Assembly (NCBI GenBank): GCA_029779755.1
Contig: JAKOZZ010000206.1
Coordinates: 1-48,003 of the forward strand
Length of the DNA stretch: 48,003 nucleotides
Source of the DNA: Pseudomonadota bacterium
GTDB taxonomy: Bacteria; Pseudomonadota; Gammaproteobacteria; Burkholderiales; Burkholderiaceae_E
Reading direction: 5' to 3'
Of this stretch, positions 28,100 to 34,905 are shown in pieces. The notes beneath the pieces were generated by a model, which saw only the letters and a list, made by a program, of their open reading frames with translations, was not told where the DNA came from and ran no database searches. Position numbers and translations under genes: made by a program. The first letter of the stretch is position 1; every line of letters begins with the position of its first letter.

Positions 28100-28320
28100 C
28101 GCTCGACTCCATCGAATGCGAAGAACAGCAGGGGCGCACCATGGCCGACCGCGGCCGAACGCGCCATGAAAAAGCGGCCGCCCGGACCGGAATGCATGAA
28201 GGGATCGCGCGGTGCGATGCGTTCAGGCGTTCCGGCGGGACGGCCGCGGTTCCGTGCAGGATCCACGCGGCGCCTTCGGGGAACGTGTTCCCGGGCAGGC
28301 GCCGGCGGCGGCCCGGAGGA

Positions 28321-29250
28321 TCAGCCCAGTTCGGTCACCAGCTCGGGCACGGCGGCGAACAGGTCGGCGACGAGACCGTAATCGGCGACGCCGAAGATCG
28401 GGGCCTCGGCGTCCTTGTTCACGGCGACGATCACCTTGCTGTCCTTCATGCCGGCCAGGTGCTGGATGGCACCCGAGATGCCGATCGCCACGTACAGCTG
28501 CGGCGCGACGATCTTGCCGGTCTGGCCGACCTGCCAGTCGTTCGGCGCGTAACCGGCGTCGACGGCAGCGCGCGAGGCGCCCAGCGCGGCGCCCAGCTTG
28601 TCGGCGAGCGGGTCGAGGATCTTGAAGTTCTCGGCGCTGCCCATGCCACGGCCGCCGGACACGACGATCTTGGCACCGGCCAGTTCGGGACGGTCGCTCT
28701 TGGCGACTTCGCGCGAGACGAAGCTGGTCTTGCCCGAATCGGCCACGGCGGCGATCGATTCGACCGCACCGGAGCCGCCCGCACCCGCGGCATCGAAGCC
28801 CGTGGTGCGCACCGTGATCACCTTGACCTTGTCGGCGCTCTGCACGGTGGCGATGGCGTTGCCCGCGTAGATCGGACGGGTGAACGTGTCGGGCGACTCG
28901 ACGCTGGTGATGTCGGAGATCTGCGCCACGTCCAGGCGCGCGGCGACGCGCGGCGTCACGTTCTTGCCGAACGCCGTCGCGGGCGCCAGCACGTGCGTGT
29001 AGTTGCCGGCGACCGCCAGCACCTGCTCGGCGAGGTTCTCGGCGAGCTGATCGGCCAGGTGGGCCGCGTCGGCGACCAGCACCTTCGAGACGCCCGCCAC
29101 CTGCGCGGCGGCCTGGGCGGCCGCGCCGCAGTTGTGTCCGGCCACCAGCACGTGCACTTCACCGCCCAGGCGGGAAGCCGCCGTGACGGTGTTCAGCGTG
29201 CCGGATTTCAGCGTTGCGTTGTCGTGTTCGGCAATGACGAGTGCAGCCAT
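28321..29250 (-). CDS. etfA: Electron transfer flavoprotein subunit alpha
   Basis: The 309-residue ETF alpha has an N-terminal nucleotide-like domain and a C-terminal FAD domain with [28 protein letters not shown] and [16 protein letters not shown], the family signature. With EtfB it carries electrons from acyl-CoA dehydrogenases to the quinone pool. Its start is one base after the etfB stop. The 221 nt before the dehydrogenase gene hold no gene; an imperfect palindrome GGGAACGTGTTCCC is at 28279-28292. Confidence 0.96.
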   Translation of the reverse strand: MAALVIAEHDNATLKSGTLNTVTAASRLGGEVHVLVAGHNCGAAAQAAAQVAGVSKVLVADAAHLADQLAENLAEQVLAVAGNYTHVLAPATAFGKNVTPRVAARLDVAQISDITSVESPDTFTRPIYAGNAIATVQSADKVKVITVRTTGFDAAGAGGSGAVESIAAVADSGKTSFVSREVAKSDRPELAGAKIVVSGGRGMGSAENFKILDPLADKLGAALGASRAAVDAGYAPNDWQVGQTGKIVAPQLYVAIGISGAIQHLAGMKDSKVIVAVNKDAEAPIFGVADYGLVADLFAAVPELVTELG

Positions 29251-29251
29251 C

Positions 29252-30001
29252 TCAGATCACCTTCGCTTCGTTTTTCAGTTTCTCGACCAGAGTCTTCACG
29301 TCGGGCACCTTGACGCCCGCCGAACGGCCTGCCGGCTCGGCGACCTTCAGCGTCTTCAGGCGCGGCGCGACGTCGACGCCGAGGTCGGCCGGCTTGACCA
29401 CCTCGAGCGGCTTCTTCTTGGCCTTCATGATGTTCGGCAGCGTCACGTAGCGCGGCTCGTTCAGGCGCAGGTCGGTCGTGACGACCGCCGGCAGGGACAT
29501 CGTGATCGTCTCGAGGCCGCCGTCGACTTCACGCACGACCTTGGCCTTGCCGTCGGCGATCTCGACCTTGGACGCATACGTGGCCTGGCCGATGCCCATC
29601 AGCGCTGCCAGCATCTGGCCGGTCTGGTTGGCGTCGTCGTCGATCGCCTGCTTGCCCAGGATCATCAGGCCGGGGCCCTCCTTGTCGGCCACCGCCTTGA
29701 GCAGCTTGGCCACGGCCAGCGGCTGCAGCTCGACATCGGTCTCGACCAGGATGGCGCGATCGGCACCGATGGCCATCGCGGTGCGCAGGGTCTCCTGGCA
29801 CGCGCCGACACCGCAGCTCACCGCGATGATTTCGGTCGCGGCGCCCTTCTCCTTCAGCCTGACCGCTTCCTCGACCGCAATCTCGTCGAAGGGGTTCATC
29901 GACATCTTGACATTGGCAATGTCCACGCCAGTGCCATCGCTCTTCACGCGTACCTTGACGTTGTAGTCGACCACGCGCTTCACGGGTACCAGGATCTTCA
30001 T
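29252..30001 (-). CDS. etfB: Electron transfer flavoprotein subunit beta
   Basis: The 249-residue ETF beta begins [17 protein letters not shown] and has the beta-subunit signature around [22 protein letters not shown]. It holds AMP and partners with EtfA. The ATG at 30001 gives the conserved N terminus; the frame is open to 30091, but that part crosses the promoter. It is the first gene of etfB-etfA-acyl-CoA dehydrogenase and divergent from the MarR gene. Confidence 0.96.
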   Translation of the reverse strand: MKILVPVKRVVDYNVKVRVKSDGTGVDIANVKMSMNPFDEIAVEEAVRLKEKGAATEIIAVSCGVGACQETLRTAMAIGADRAILVETDVELQPLAVAKLLKAVADKEGPGLMILGKQAIDDDANQTGQMLAALMGIGQATYASKVEIADGKAKVVREVDGGLETITMSLPAVVTTDLRLNEPRYVTLPNIMKAKKKPLEVVKPADLGVDVAPRLKTLKVAEPAGRSAGVKVPDVKTLVEKLKNEAKVI

Positions 30002-30032
30002 CGATGCTCTCGCCGTCTTAAGTAAAACAGGG

Positions 30033-30038
30033 ATTATA
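30033..30038 (-). promoter_or_regulatory. -10 box of etfBA
   Basis: On the minus strand a perfect TATAAT ends 31 nt before the etfB ATG, leaving a leader of about 25 nt. The -35 region is weak, which may mean that an activator is needed. Confidence 0.5.
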
Positions 30039-30085
30039 GGGACAGGACGCACCGGCCGACGCGACGCCCCGGGCGCGGGACTTCT

Positions 30086-30103
30086 TGTCAACCAATATTG
30101 ACA
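30086..30103. promoter_or_regulatory. Operator 1 of the MarR regulator
   Basis: The sequence TGTCAACCAATATTGACA has perfect six-base arms (TGTCAA-N6-TTGACA). Its right arm doubles as a consensus -35 (TTGACA, 30098-30103) with a CAGAAT -10 at 30121-30126 after 17 nt, reading towards the MarR gene. Confidence 0.75.
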
Positions 30104-30126
30104 TTTGAAGGGTACGCCGCCAGAAT
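30098..30126 (+). promoter_or_regulatory. Promoter of the marR-type gene
   Basis: Consensus TTGACA, a 17-nt spacer and CAGAAT. Operator 1 covers the -35 and operator 2 covers the likely start point, which fits autorepression. Confidence 0.6.
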
Positions 30127-30131
30127 CCGTG

Positions 30132-30149
30132 TGTCAACCTGCGTTGACA
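30132..30149. promoter_or_regulatory. Operator 2 of the MarR regulator
   Basis: The sequence TGTCAACCTGCGTTGACA has the same arms as operator 1. The two centres are 46 bp apart. Confidence 0.75.
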
Positions 30150-30183
30150 TTCACAGCGCGCATCGCAGGCATTTCCAGCGGCA

Positions 30184-30753
30184 ATGGCCCGAGGCCCCGC
30201 ACACGACCGTTTCGCGTTCCGCCGACACGACCCAGACCCGACCGCACGCACGATGACCGCCGCAAGCCCCGCGAAGGCCGCGGCCGGCCTCCCGAAGCCG
30301 GCCGCAGGCGCCCCGAAGCCCGCGCACACGCCGGAGGACCTCGGCCGGCTGAACCTGAAGCAGCTGCTGCTGGCGCGTTCCGAATGGTTCGCCGACGAGA
30401 TCATGAAGGGCGTCGAGCGCAGCGACTTCGCATTCCTCACACCCGCGCAGAGCCGGCTGCTCGCGGTGATGGCCGGCAAGCCCACGCACATGGCCGAGCT
30501 CGCCCGCCGCCTGGCGATCTCGCGACAGGCGGTCCACAAGACGGTGGGCGAGCTCGCGCGCCGCGGGCTGCTGGCCCTGCACGACGATCCCGAGCGCGGC
30601 AACTCGAAGCTGGTGGTCTACACCGACCGGGGCCGCCAGCTGAACCGGGCCGGCGCGCGCATGATCGAACAGACCGAGGCGCGCATCGCCGCGCGCATCG
30701 GCCGGGCGCGCCTCGAGACCCTGCGCGCGCTGCTGGCGTCCGACTGGGGCTGA
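30184..30753 (+). CDS. MarR-family winged-helix transcriptional regulator
   Basis: The 189-residue protein has an Ala/Pro-rich N-terminal extension, then a winged helix-turn-helix (LTPAQSRLLAVMAGKPTHMAELARRLAISRQAVHKTVGELARRGLLALHDDPERGNSKLVVYTDRG, split here only by reading) and a C-terminal dimerisation helix. The wing includes the family DPERGNSK segment. It is divergent from etfBA, with two identical-arm palindromes between them. It probably represses itself and may control fatty-acid oxidation. The ligand is unknown. The start could also be ATG 30253. Confidence 0.85.
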   Translation: MARGPAHDRFAFRRHDPDPTARTMTAASPAKAAAGLPKPAAGAPKPAHTPEDLGRLNLKQLLLARSEWFADEIMKGVERSDFAFLTPAQSRLLAVMAGKPTHMAELARRLAISRQAVHKTVGELARRGLLALHDDPERGNSKLVVYTDRGRQLNRAGARMIEQTEARIAARIGRARLETLRALLASDWG

Positions 30754-30853
30754 GCGCTCCGAAGCGTGACGCAGCGCACGTCCGGACGTGCGGTTCTCCC
30801 GGTCGGCCGGATTGACACCCACTCTCCGCCCCCGCATACACCCTCGGGTACAG

Positions 30854-30873
30854 GATCACGCACGCGCGTGATC
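30854..30873 (+). terminator. Hairpin after the MarR gene
   Basis: A perfect 8-bp stem (GATCACGC / GCGTGATC) with loop ACGC is followed by TTTC. It may end the MarR transcript. It also lies about 150 bp upstream of a sigma-54 start site, where an enhancer-binding site would be expected. Apart from this hairpin and the sigma-54 promoter, the 307-nt stretch 30754-31060 shows nothing. Confidence 0.45.
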
Positions 30874-31000
30874 TTTCGCACACGCCAGGTGGCTCGCGCC
30901 CTCCGCGCGTGAACAGCGTCACGTCGGAACGCTGAGGTGAAGTCCGGGCGATCGGCCCAGCAGGATCCGCTTTTCTCGATTTTTCAATAACTTACGAAAC

Positions 31001-31016
31001 TGGCACGACCATTGCT
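31001..31016 (+). promoter_or_regulatory. Sigma-54 (RpoN) promoter of the PEP-CTERM gene
   Basis: TGGCACG (31001-31007), four bases, then TTGCT (31012-31016): a perfect match to the -24/-12 consensus, with the invariant GG and GC ten bases apart. The start would be near 31027, about 34 nt before the ATG. A bacterial enhancer-binding protein is required at such promoters. Confidence 0.85.
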
Positions 31017-31060
31017 TTGTCTGGATGCATTCGCAACCCGCATCCCGAAAAGAGGTCACC

Positions 31061-31894
31061 ATGATTCATCCCCTTCGTACCCTCGCCTGCGCCATCGGTG
31101 CCCTGTGCATCGCCGTGCCCGCGTCCGCCGCGCCGGTGACGTTCACGCTGAACTCGGGCGGCAATGCGCCGAACGGCAGCGACGGCGCAGGCGGCGTCAA
31201 TCTCACGTCGGCGACGGCGGGATACCGCAGTGGCGCCACCTTCGTCTTCGACAACCCGAACGTGGCGGGCCTGTCGATGGGCACCTACTCGCCCGGGGTC
31301 GGCGTCTCGAGCCCGGACGCGAACTGCCCGTCCAGCACGACGCTGATGCAGGTGCGCAACTGCGACACCAACGACGACGAGCACTACATCGACAACGACC
31401 CCAACACCGCGAACTGGCAGTTCCGCACGCGCACCAGCAGCACCGCGCCCTACGGGTCCTGGAACAACGGATCGACGAGCAACAACTACGACGAGTTCGT
31501 GCGCCTGAAGTTCAACAAGGACGTCGTCGTGACGTCCGTCACCCTCACGCTGTACGACTGGGTGAACGACAACCAGCCGGGCAGCAACAACGACGAGCGC
31601 ATCGACTTCAGCTTCAACACCGTGGACGCAGTCGACGCCGGGTGGACGAGCGGCCTGCGTCGCGGCAACTGGAACTCGGGCAGCACGATCACGATCGACA
31701 TCGCCGCCTACGCCGCCAACGACTGGTTCGGCTTCGGCGCCGGCTTCGGGCTCGACGGCACCGGCTTCAAGCTGCGCTCCGTGACCGTGGAAGAAGCGTC
31801 GAAGGTTCCGGAACCCGGCGCCCTCGCACTGCTGGGCCTCGGCCTGGCCGGCATCGCGGCGACCCGGCGCACCCGCCGTCCGCGCACCGCCTGA
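31061..31894 (+). CDS. PEP-CTERM sorting domain protein
   Basis: The 277-residue exported protein has an N-terminal signal peptide (LRTLACAIGALCIAVPASA) and a beta-rich, Asn/Ser/Gly-rich body without recognised catalytic motif. Its C-terminal PEP-CTERM tripartite tail is VPEPGALALLGLGLAG followed by an Arg-rich end. Such tails are recognised by exosortase (EpsH), which cleaves and anchors or releases the protein, usually linked to exopolysaccharide and floc formation. No exosortase is in the window. The ATG at 31061 has AGAGG upstream; an earlier in-frame ATG at 31025 lies at the expected transcription start. Confidence 0.9.
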   Translation: MIHPLRTLACAIGALCIAVPASAAPVTFTLNSGGNAPNGSDGAGGVNLTSATAGYRSGATFVFDNPNVAGLSMGTYSPGVGVSSPDANCPSSTTLMQVRNCDTNDDEHYIDNDPNTANWQFRTRTSSTAPYGSWNNGSTSNNYDEFVRLKFNKDVVVTSVTLTLYDWVNDNQPGSNNDERIDFSFNTVDAVDAGWTSGLRRGNWNSGSTITIDIAAYAANDWFGFGAGFGLDGTGFKLRSVTVEEASKVPEPGALALLGLGLAGIAATRRTRRPRTA

Positions 31895-31964
31895 GCGTCT
31901 CGCCCGATCGGGCCGCCCGGCCAGCCCGGCGCGGGCATACGGGCACGGAGCGATACAATGCGCC

Positions 31965-32666
31965 GTGCCCGCCCGTCGTTCCACCCACGCACTCCCCCTC
32001 GCGTCGATCGGCGCCCCCGCGTGCACACCCGCGCACCGCACCGCGACGCGCACCGCGGTCGCCCGGCCCCTGCTCGGCACCTCCCTCGCCTTCGCGCTTC
32101 TGGCGCTTCCACCGGGCCCGACCCGCGCCGCACCGGCCGATCCGCGGCCGGCGGACGTCCCTCCCGTGCGGGCACTGTCCGGCAGTTTCGGCCCCGTACG
32201 TGACGCCCCGGAGCTTCCCCAGGCCATCCCGGCCGCACCGCGCGCCCCACTGTCCGACCCCACGCCCGACGCCGCGCGCAGCGCGTCCGGCGACGTCGTG
32301 GCGGGCATGCTGCGCATCCGTGCCATCGACACCGGCCGCTCCGACCTCGATCTCGAGATCGTCGAGGTGCGTCGCGAACCCCGCGTGTCGGTGCTGCGGG
32401 TGCGTGGCCTGCACGCCCGCAGCACCGCCGGCTCCCGCTGGCTGATGTGCATGTTCAACACCATCGCCGTGTTGCGCGGCTTCGACCACTGGACCGCGGT
32501 CTACCCCGAAGCACCGAGCGAAGACGTGCTGCTCGGGTTCCCCTCCGGCCCCAACGACCGGATGGCGGTGATCGACCCGCGCTTCGGCACGCGCTGGGCC
32601 CTCGGCGTGACGGCCCCCATCGAACGCGGCATCCGTCTGTGCCGCCGGGATGCCGTCGAGCGCTGA
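31965..32666 (+). CDS. Exported protein of unknown function
   Basis: The frame gives up to 233 residues from a GTG at 31965. A hydrophobic stretch (LLGTSLAFALLALPPG, about residues 36-52) looks like a signal sequence, followed by a Pro/Ala-rich linker. A C-terminal domain of about 120 residues (from GMLRIRAIDTGRSDLDLEIVEVRRE to the end) includes WLMCMFNTIAVLRGFDHW. No family was recognised. The start is uncertain because the signal sequence begins far from the GTG. It lies between the PEP-CTERM gene and the SecA-like cluster on the same strand and could belong to either. The 169 nt before the next gene show no clear promoter. Confidence 0.55.
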   Translation: MPARRSTHALPLASIGAPACTPAHRTATRTAVARPLLGTSLAFALLALPPGPTRAAPADPRPADVPPVRALSGSFGPVRDAPELPQAIPAAPRAPLSDPTPDAARSASGDVVAGMLRIRAIDTGRSDLDLEIVEVRREPRVSVLRVRGLHARSTAGSRWLMCMFNTIAVLRGFDHWTAVYPEAPSEDVLLGFPSGPNDRMAVIDPRFGTRWALGVTAPIERGIRLCRRDAVER

Positions 32667-32835
32667 ATCCCGCGCACCCACCGTCGTCCGCGACCGCTCG
32701 GCGCCCGCCGACGGCCATCCGCACCACCGACCCGACCGGCGGCACGGCGCCGCGGTCGGACGGACTCGCCCGTGAATTTCGGCACATGCAAACTCGGGCC
32801 CAAACCCATACCAGTTCTGCTTCAAAGAAAGGCAG

Positions 32836-33660
32836 ATGGAAGCTCCAGCCGCCCAGCAATGGCTCGAACGGAAGATGTCGAGGCGTGACGACGTCGTGTC
32901 GGCGCTCGTCCTCGTCTCGTCTCCGGAGGGCCTGCGCACGGCCGCGGTGTGGCCGCGCGGATCGTCCGAGCAGCGCACGCTGGCCGACGCGGCGCGGGCG
33001 ACGTTCACCACCGGTCTGATCGTCGACCGCGACGACCAGGACCTGCTGATTCCCGTGCGCGCGTCGCCCGGTGCGTCACCCGCGTCGGAAGCGGCGCTTG
33101 CACCCGACACGGCGCCCGCCGACACCGACGTCGCGCTGCGGGCGCAGCGGGTGCTCGCCAAACCGATCTTCTCCCGCGGGCGACGGGTGGGGGCGCTGGC
33201 CTTCGCGCTGCGGGATTCCGATGACGACACGTCCGCGCAGCCCCTCGCCGGGTCGCCCGCAGCCCCCCCTCGGCCGCGCACGGGACGACGCCGGACGCCG
33301 TCCGCGCACTTGCCGAGCCGGCCCGGCACCCCGGAAGACCTGCTCGAGGCGACGGTTCGAGCGCACCGGCGAGCGGCGCTCCGGTCGCACCGGCGGGCGG
33401 CGCTTCGGCGGCGCGGGCGACGGGCGGCGCAGCGCGGCGGGCGCACGCACCAGGCGCCGGCGATGACGCGAAAGGCCCTTCGAACGCGCGCGCACCGGAG
33501 CGCACCCGGGACGGTGCCGGCCCGGGGTCGCCCGGCGCAGCCCGCCTGCTCGACCTGGTGGCCGTCGCCCTGTCGCACGAAGGACTCGAGCGTTCGGCCG
33601 CCGCCGTCGCCGACGAACTGGCGGTCGCCTGCGACTGCGATCGCGTGGCGATCGGCCTGA
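32836..33660 (+). CDS. N-terminal GAF-like part of a frameshifted GAF/HlyD protein
   Basis: From ATG 32836 (AAAGG upstream) the first about 135 residues look like a degenerate GAF domain: VVSALVLVSSPEGLRTAAVW at the start and KPIFSRGRRVGALAFALR at the end. Beyond about 33265 this frame turns into Arg-rich sequence and runs to a stop at 33660. The neighbouring frame (-1) is open from 33225 and continues as an Ala/Gly/Pro linker into the second GAF domain and HlyD part. A run of seven C at 33263-33269 is the likely break: one extra C would join both parts into a protein of about 687 residues. Confidence 0.6.
   Translation: MEAPAAQQWLERKMSRRDDVVSALVLVSSPEGLRTAAVWPRGSSEQRTLADAARATFTTGLIVDRDDQDLLIPVRASPGASPASEAALAPDTAPADTDVALRAQRVLAKPIFSRGRRVGALAFALRDSDDDTSAQPLAGSPAAPPRPRTGRRRTPSAHLPSRPGTPEDLLEATVRAHRRAALRSHRRAALRRRGRRAAQRGGRTHQAPAMTRKALRTRAHRSAPGTVPARGRPAQPACSTWWPSPCRTKDSSVRPPPSPTNWRSPATAIAWRSA
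33263..33269 (+). other. C7 homopolymer at the frame break
   Basis: Seven consecutive C lie where the GAF-like frame must switch to the HlyD frame. It could be a sequencing or assembly error, a phase-variable tract, or a site of ribosomal slippage. Confidence 0.6.
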
Positions 33661-34898
33661 CCCACCGGCGGCTGATCGAAGTCCATGCGCTGTCGCACGG
33701 CGCCGAGCTGAACGGTCGCAGTCGCGAGCTGCGCGAGATCGCCGCGGCGATGGACGAGGCGGCGGACCAGACCGTCACCGTACGGTTCCCGCCCCAGCCG
33801 GAGGACCGGCCGCTGATCACGCTCGCCCATGCGGAGCTGGCGCAGCGCCAGGCCGCCGGCGCGCTGTGCACGGTGCCGATGGGCAAGGACGGGCGGATCG
33901 TCGGCGCGGTGACCTTCGAGCGCCGGTCGGCGCGTCCGTTCGAGCAGAGCACGATCGACTTCGCCGAGGATGCGGTCGCCCTGCTCGCCGAACTGCTCGA
34001 GCTCAAGCAGCGCCTCGAGGAGCCGCCGGTCGCGCGGCTGGCGGCCGTCGTCGCCAGCTACCCGAAGCGGCTGCTGGGCGCCGGACACGGTCGCCTGAAG
34101 ATCGTGTCGGCCGCCATCATCGCCGCCGCTGCGGCGCTGACCCTGATCCCGGTGCCGGCCAGCGTCGTGGCGCCCGCCCACATCGAAGGCGCGGTGCAGC
34201 GCGTGCTGGTGGCGCCTGCCGACGGGTTCCTGAAGCAGGTGCACGCACGGCCCGGCGACACCGTGCGCGCCGGTCAGCTGCTCGCGGAGCTCGCCGACGA
34301 GGACCTGCAGCTGGAGCTGCGCCGCTGGGAGAACGAGGTCAGCCGCCACGAGACCGCGTACTCGGAGGCGCTGGCCCGTCAGGATCGCGCGCAGGTCGTG
34401 ATCGCCCAGGCACGTGCGGGCGAAGCGCGCGCGCAGCTCGAGGTCGTGCGCAGCCACATCGAGCGCGGCCGCCTGGTCGCGCCGTTCGACGGCGTGCTGA
34501 TCAAGGGCGACCTCAAGCAGCAGCTCGGCGCGCCGGTGCGCAAGGGCGACACGCTGCTGACCCTCGCCCCGTTCGAGCAGTTCCGCGTGATCCTCGACGT
34601 GGAGGACCGTGACGTCGCGCGCGTCCAGGCCGGCAACGTCGGGCGCATCGCACTGAGCACCCGCCCGGACGACACCCATGCGATCCGCATCGTCCGGGTC
34701 AAGCCGGTGGCGTCCACGGTCGACGGCCGCAACGTCTTCGAGACGGAAGCGGCCTTCGAAGGCCCCGGGCCGCGCGACCTGCGCCCCGGACTCGAAGGCA
34801 TCGGCAAGATCGACGCCGGCAACCGGCCGCTGTACTGGATCATCGGCAACCGTGCGTTCGACTGGCTGCGTCTGACGTTCTGGTCGCTCAGCCGGTAG
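33558..34898 (+). CDS. GAF domain plus HlyD-type membrane fusion protein
   Basis: From GTG 33558 the product has 446 residues, but the frame is open from 33225 and the true N terminus is probably the GAF-like part encoded from 32836. Order: GAF domain (about 1-165), one membrane segment (VSAAIIAAAAALTLIPVPASV, about 180-200), then a biotinyl-lipoyl/HlyD barrel with VLVAPADGFLKQVHARPGDTVRAGQ and a coiled coil, ending with a beta-barrel segment. It should link a cytoplasmic sensor to a periplasmic adaptor. It is followed after 7 nt by the M50 gene. Confidence 0.8.
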   Translation: MAVALSHEGLERSAAAVADELAVACDCDRVAIGLTHRRLIEVHALSHGAELNGRSRELREIAAAMDEAADQTVTVRFPPQPEDRPLITLAHAELAQRQAAGALCTVPMGKDGRIVGAVTFERRSARPFEQSTIDFAEDAVALLAELLELKQRLEEPPVARLAAVVASYPKRLLGAGHGRLKIVSAAIIAAAAALTLIPVPASVVAPAHIEGAVQRVLVAPADGFLKQVHARPGDTVRAGQLLAELADEDLQLELRRWENEVSRHETAYSEALARQDRAQVVIAQARAGEARAQLEVVRSHIERGRLVAPFDGVLIKGDLKQQLGAPVRKGDTLLTLAPFEQFRVILDVEDRDVARVQAGNVGRIALSTRPDDTHAIRIVRVKPVASTVDGRNVFETEAAFEGPGPRDLRPGLEGIGKIDAGNRPLYWIIGNRAFDWLRLTFWSLSR

Positions 34899-34905
34899 GG
34901 ACGCG

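Noticed and set aside
32667-32835. Second sigma-54 promoter before the GAF/HlyD gene
   Set aside because: A GGCAC string occurs near 32780, but the -12 TTGC element is missing at the required spacing.
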